Source: Vicinamibacteraceae bacterium
Lineage (GTDB): Bacteria > Acidobacteriota > Vicinamibacteria > Vicinamibacterales > UBA8438
Assembly (NCBI GenBank): GCA_012271165.1
Contig: JAAXGX010000026.1
Location: 1-32,526 of the forward strand
Direction: 5' to 3'
DNA length: 32,526 nt
Shown: piece by piece, positions 26,190-32,526 of the stretch
Layout: each line of letters begins with the position of its first letter
Numbering within the stretch: the stretch's first letter is position 1
Notes under the pieces: model-generated
Database searches by the model: none
Seen by the model: only the letters and a program-made list of their open reading frames with translations
What the model was told of the DNA's origin: nothing
Position numbers and translations under genes: made by a program

Positions 26190-26909
26190 CTACCGTGCGG
26201 CCCGGCGGCCGAAGATGGCCGTGCCCACCCGCACGATCGTGGCGCCCTCCTCGACGGCGACCTCGAAGTCGTTGCTCATGCCCATCGACAGCTCGGCCAG
26301 CCGCTGCCGCGGCACGCCGCCGTCGGCGAGCTGGTCGCGCAGCTCCCGCAGCCGGCGAAAGTACGGCCGGGTGCGCTCCGGATCCGCCGACCAGGGAGGC
26401 AGCAGCATGAGTCCCCGCACGTTGACCGCCCGGCACGCCGCGGCCGCTGCCAGCACCTGGCGCACGACGTCGACCGGTGCGCCCGACTTGGCCTCCTCGC
26501 CGGCCAGATCGACCTGCACCAGCGCCTCGGCCGTCGCGCCCTCCTCGCGTGCCGTGCGCTCGAGGCGCTGCAGCAGCCCGACGCTGTCCACCGCGTGGAT
26601 CCAGGCCATGGCGACGACCGCGCGGCGTGCCTTGTTCGACTGCAGGTGCCCGATGAGGTGCCAGGTGATCGGGCCGAGGTCGGCCGCCTGGGCGACCTTG
26701 GCCAGGGCTTCTTGCACGCGGTTCTCGCCGAGGTCGGTCAGGCCTGCGGCGACCGCCGCCTGGACGTAGGTGACGGGGAACGTCTTGGAGACGCCGACGA
26801 GACGAACCGCGCCCGGGTCGCGTCCGGCGCGGTCGCAGGCGCCCGCAATCCGTTCACGGACGGCGCGCACGTTGCGCGCGATCGTCGCGGCGCGGTCGGC
26901 CGGCGGCAT
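26190..26909 (-). CDS. yggS: YggS/PLPBP family pyridoxal phosphate homeostasis protein
   Basis: Binds PLP and keeps vitamin B6 and amino-acid pools balanced; no catalytic activity is known for the family. It has 239 residues in a single PLP-barrel like alanine racemase domain I. The PLP lysine is K42 in VGVSKTFP. Family motifs: LGENRVQEA (60-68), WHLIGHLQSNK (83-93), SMGMSNDFEVAVEEGATIVR and VGTAIFG. The ATG follows the TPR gene stop by 5 bases on the same strand, so the two form an operon. The hairpin repeat begins 7 bases beyond its stop. Confidence 0.94.
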   Translation of the reverse strand: MPPADRAATIARNVRAVRERIAGACDRAGRDPGAVRLVGVSKTFPVTYVQAAVAAGLTDLGENRVQEALAKVAQAADLGPITWHLIGHLQSNKARRAVVAMAWIHAVDSVGLLQRLERTAREEGATAEALVQVDLAGEEAKSGAPVDVVRQVLAAAAACRAVNVRGLMLLPPWSADPERTRPYFRRLRELRDQLADGGVPRQRLAELSMGMSNDFEVAVEEGATIVRVGTAIFGRRAAR

Positions 26910-26914
26910 GGCGG

Positions 26915-27898
26915 CTACCGCTCCAGGCGGGCGAGCTCCTCGCGCGCGCTGGCGGCGTGCTCGCCGCCGCCGTCCAGCCGGAGGTAGCGGCGGAGCGCGC
27001 GCGCGGCGCGGTCGGGATCGTCGGATCGCAGCAGGCTGACGGCCAGCCAGTAGTGGGTGGCGGGGAAGCTCGAATCCTGCCTCAGCAGGCTCTCGAAGGC
27101 GGCCCGCGCGCCGGCCACCTCGCCCGCGTCGAGTCTGGCGATGCCCCGCTCGAGCTCTTCCTGCAGCTGCTGCCTGCGCTCCGCGAGCTGGGCGACCGCG
27201 AGCCGGGTGGCTTCCTCCCGCGCCGCCGCGGCGTCGGCCGCCCTGCCCTGCCGCGTGTAGATGCTGGCGAGTCCGTAGTGGGCGGCCGCATAGCCCGGCA
27301 CGATCTGCAGCACCCGCCTGAAGGCGGCCTCGGCGTCCGCGAACCGTTCCAGCTCGGCGTAGGCGACCGCGAGGTTGTAGCTGCACTCCGTGCAGTCCGG
27401 CCGCCGCTCGAGCGCGCGGGCGAACTGCGCAACCGCCGCGGCGTAGTCGGCCGCGCGGTTCGCGGCCAGACCCGCCGCGAACGCCCGCGACGCGGCCTCG
27501 CGGTCGCCGAGCTCGGCGATCCACGCCGCGTCGCGCCGGCCCGCGGCCAGCTCCAGGTTGACCTCGACCGTGCGGCCGGCGCGGACCCGAATCCTGAACA
27601 TGTCGCTGTTCAGATCGTCCCTGCCGGCGGTCACGGCATAGAGCCCCGCCGCGACGTCGCTCCCGGCGTAGGCGCCGTCCGTCGCCGTCTCCAGCGTGCG
27701 GCCGTCGCCGCCGTCGCCCAAGCGGCGCACGACGACCTCGGCGCCGGCGACCGGGCGGCCGTCCTGGTCGACGACGCGGCCCCGGATCGTGCCGGCTTCC
27801 TGCGCCGCCCCGCCCGCACCGAGGAGGCACCACAGCGCCAGCGCCCGGAACGCGCCGGTCGCGAGGGTGCGCGAACGGACTTGGCCAGCCCGCAGCAT
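26915..27898 (-). CDS. Exported carboxypeptidase-regulatory-like / TPR protein
   Basis: A 327-residue protein of unknown role. An N-terminal signal peptide (about 14-33, ending GAGGAAQ) is followed by a carboxypeptidase-regulatory-like beta domain (37-115) with IRGRVVDQDGRPVAGAEVVV and GLYAVTAGRDD. From about 135 to 320 there are four or five tetratricopeptide repeats (e.g. ADYAAAVAQFARALERRPD, CSYNLAVAYAELERFADAEA, AAHYGLASIYTRQGRAADAA, THYWLAVSLLRSDDPDRAAR). This layout is typical of periplasmic scaffolding proteins in Acidobacteriota-like genomes. ATG 27898; yggS follows after 5 bases. Confidence 0.82.
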   Translation of the reverse strand: MLRAGQVRSRTLATGAFRALALWCLLGAGGAAQEAGTIRGRVVDQDGRPVAGAEVVVRRLGDGGDGRTLETATDGAYAGSDVAAGLYAVTAGRDDLNSDMFRIRVRAGRTVEVNLELAAGRRDAAWIAELGDREAASRAFAAGLAANRAADYAAAVAQFARALERRPDCTECSYNLAVAYAELERFADAEAAFRRVLQIVPGYAAAHYGLASIYTRQGRAADAAAAREEATRLAVAQLAERRQQLQEELERGIARLDAGEVAGARAAFESLLRQDSSFPATHYWLAVSLLRSDDPDRAARALRRYLRLDGGGEHAASAREELARLER

Positions 27899-27918
27899 GC
27901 TCCAGCCAGTCTACACCT

Positions 27919-27950
27919 CATTCAGACGGGGCTTCATTCAGACGGGGCTG
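27919..27950 (+). repeat. 16-bp tandem duplication at the edge of hairpin repeat copy 2
   Basis: CATTCAGACGGGGCTT (27919-27934) is directly followed by CATTCAGACGGGGCTG (27935-27950). The second unit is the first part of the 49-bp repeat, so the repeat boundary was duplicated. Confidence 0.85.
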
Positions 27951-27986
27951 CGCCCCGGACCCCCGGCGTTCGCTTGCGGGGACCCC
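27938..27986. repeat. 49-bp hairpin repeat, copy 2 (REP-like)
   Basis: Begins TCAGACGGGGCTGCGCCCC and ends CGCTTGCGGGGACCCC, with a GGGGC-TGC-GCCCC hairpin. It is in opposite orientation to copy 1 and ends 7 bases before the helicase gene stop. The two copies bracket the TPR-yggS pair, each starting or ending within about 40 bases of a gene end. Confidence 0.85.
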
Positions 27987-29945
27987 TGCGCGGTCAGGGC
28001 GGTGCGTCGAGAAAGCGCCGCACGTCGTCGAGCTCGTGGGTGATCGGCGCCGGCGGCAGGCTGTCCAGGAACCGGCGCCCGTAGCTCCCGGTTTGGACCC
28101 GCGCATCGAACAGCGCCAGCACGCCGCGGTCCCGGCGGTGCCGGATCAGGCGGCCGAGGCCCTGGCGCAGGGTCAGAATGGCAAGGGGCACCTGATAGTC
28201 GGCGAAGGCGTTGCCGCCGCGGGCCTCGACGGCCTCCATCCGCGCCGCCGTGATGGGATCGGAGGGCGGCGCGAACGGCAGCTTGTCGATGACGACGCAG
28301 CTCAGCGCTTCGCCGGCCACGTCGACGCCCTGCCAGAAGCTGGAGGTCGCGAGGAGTACTGCCCGGGGTGTCGACCGGAACTCCCGCAGCAGCACGGTGC
28401 GCGGGGCCGAGCCCTGGACCAGCAGGGGGTACGGCAGCGTCTTCCCCAGCCGATCGCGGATGTCGCGCAGGTTGGCGTAGCTGGTGAACAGGACGAATGC
28501 GCGCCCGCCCGTGGCGCGCAGCAGGCCGTCGAGCTCGCGCGCCACGGCGGCGGTGAACCTGCCGCTGCGGGGATCCGGCATCCCGCGCGGCAGGAACAGC
28601 ACGGCTTGCCGCTCGAAATCGAACTCCGACGGCAGCCGGAGCTCGTGCGCTTCGCCGACGCCGAGCCGCTCCCGCAGATAGTCGAACGTGTCGTCCACGG
28701 TCATCGTGGCCGAGGTCAGAATCGTCCCGGCAGCACGCTCGAGTATGTGCTCGCTGACGACCCCGGACACGTCGATGGGGGACGCCCGCAGGAACACGCC
28801 CCGCTCGCGGCGCTCGAGAAAGTAGACGAAGTCGTCGTCGCTGGCCGCGAGCAGGAAGCGGAGCTGATCGCGCAGCTCGCGCGCGCGCCGCGCCAGCGCC
28901 AGCAGATCCTCCGAGGCGTCCTTGATCGCTCCGCAGCCCGCCTCGAGCTCCGTGAGGCTCTGCGCCAGGCTGGTGGCCGTGTCGGCCGCCGGCTCGAGTA
29001 GCTCGCCGGTCACCCGGATCCTGTCGCGGGGGAGCGCCATCTGCTGCAGCACTGCGATGAACATCCGCGCCCGCTCGCGCGTCAGCTCCAGGCAGCGACG
29101 CAGTTCGTCGGCGTCAGCCGGCGATGCCGTCTCGTCCGTGTCCAGTATCCGGCGCCCGTCCTGCACCAGCCGTTCCAGCCGGTGGTTGCTGACCTCCCTG
29201 CCGAAGTACTGGGTCGCCGCGTCCTCGAGCTGATGCGCCTCGTCGATCACGGTGCAGGCGCACGACGGGATGACCTCGCCGTACGCGCTCTGGCGCACCG
29301 CGGCGTCGGCGCACAGCAAATGGTGATTCACGATGACCAGATCGGACTCGAGCGCCTGGCGCCGCATGCGCGTGACGAAGCAGTCGTCGTAGCGCGGACA
29401 CTCCAGGCCGAGGCAGTTCTCCGACGTCGCGGAGATCTCGGGCCACAGGGGGAAGTCGTCCGGCAGGTCCTCGACCTCGGCGCGGTCGCCGGTCTCCGTC
29501 TGGCCGGCCCATTCCTGCAGGGCGTCCACGTACGCCCGCTCGGCCGCCGCCCGCGGCTCGCCGTCCTGCCGGTGCTGGTCGAACCGATGCAGGCACAGAT
29601 AGTTGCCGCGCCCCTTCATGTAGGTGGCCGTGAACGGGACGTCGAGGGCGCTGCGGAGCGCCGGCAGATCCTTGTGGAAGATCTGGTCCTGCAGGTTCTT
29701 CGTGCCGGTCGACACCAGGACGCGCCGCCGGGAGAGGATGGCGGGCACGAGGTAGGCGAGCGTCTTGCCGGTGCCGGTGCCGGCCTCGACGAGCAGCACG
29801 CCGCCGCCGGCGAACATCTCGCCCGTGGCGGCCGCCATCTCCCGCTGGCCCGGACGGGGCTCGAACGCCGGCAGCGCGCGCGCCAGCGGGCCGCCGTCGG
29901 CGAACGCCTCGGCCACGAGCGCGCCGAGCGCGTCCTGGTCCGGGC

Positions 29946-32526
<2,581 letters not shown>

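Overview
The window is GC-rich bacterial chromosome, with strong G/C bias at third codon positions and many long antisense shadow frames. Housekeeping genes (rpoD, dnaG, mutS2, lepA, lepB, glyA, rpiB, thiC, a dinG-type helicase) surround a block of accessory genes. The gene families present (DUF222/HNH nuclease, CSLA-like glycosyltransferase, carboxypeptidase-regulatory/TPR proteins, copper amine oxidase, orphan larB, a kinase with the ENR..Y..G..RF..EEA signature) would fit a soil or marine Acidobacteriota, possibly Vicinamibacteria. This is an inference from gene content, not a marker-gene placement.

Layout. (1) 1-6179, minus strand: larB, mutS2, dnaG and the 5' part of rpoD, tightly packed. 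(2) 6243-7811, plus strand: a processive family-2 glycosyltransferase, divergent from larB. (3) 7851-18581, accessory island. It holds an ImmA/IrrE-like protein with an erased zinc site (plus strand). It then holds a minus-strand cluster that reads, in transcription order: DUF222/HNH nuclease, TolQ/ExbB/MotA-like channel (frameshifted), FHA protein, membrane PP2C phosphatase, Ser/Thr kinase with SEL1 repeats, exported inactive trypsin-like/FHA protein (frameshifted), membrane-anchored vWA protein, orphan HicB-like protein. A remnant of a second, related kinase lies at its upstream edge. (4) 18654-26053, plus strand: citrate synthase, TPR-glycosyltransferase, lepA and lepB, each directly abutting or overlapping the next, followed by a secreted copper amine oxidase. 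(5) 26190-31693, minus strand: rpiB-glyA-helicase, then a TPR protein and yggS, the last two bracketed by inverted copies of a 49-bp hairpin repeat. (6) 31805-end, plus strand: thiC, cut by the window edge.

The most interesting part is 9481-16376. A kinase and a PP2C phosphatase would write and erase phosphothreonine, and two FHA proteins would read it. An ExbB/TolQ-like channel subunit and a vWA protein with an ExbD/MotB-like membrane anchor look like a two-component, ion-driven stator. All but two of the proteins carry visible membrane or export segments. This suggests a phospho-regulated, membrane-anchored mechanical or sensing device. It shares parts with T6SS PpkA/PppA/Fha modules, TerY-P triads and Zorya ZorAB, but shows no T6SS structural genes, no Ter genes and no recognised Zorya effector. 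Three oddities sit inside it: a tandem duplication of the kinase N-lobe that repeats the catalytic-lysine motif, a protease domain with all three triad positions lost, and two single-base frameshifts (one in a C4 run). The cluster may be decaying, phase-variable, or carry assembly errors.
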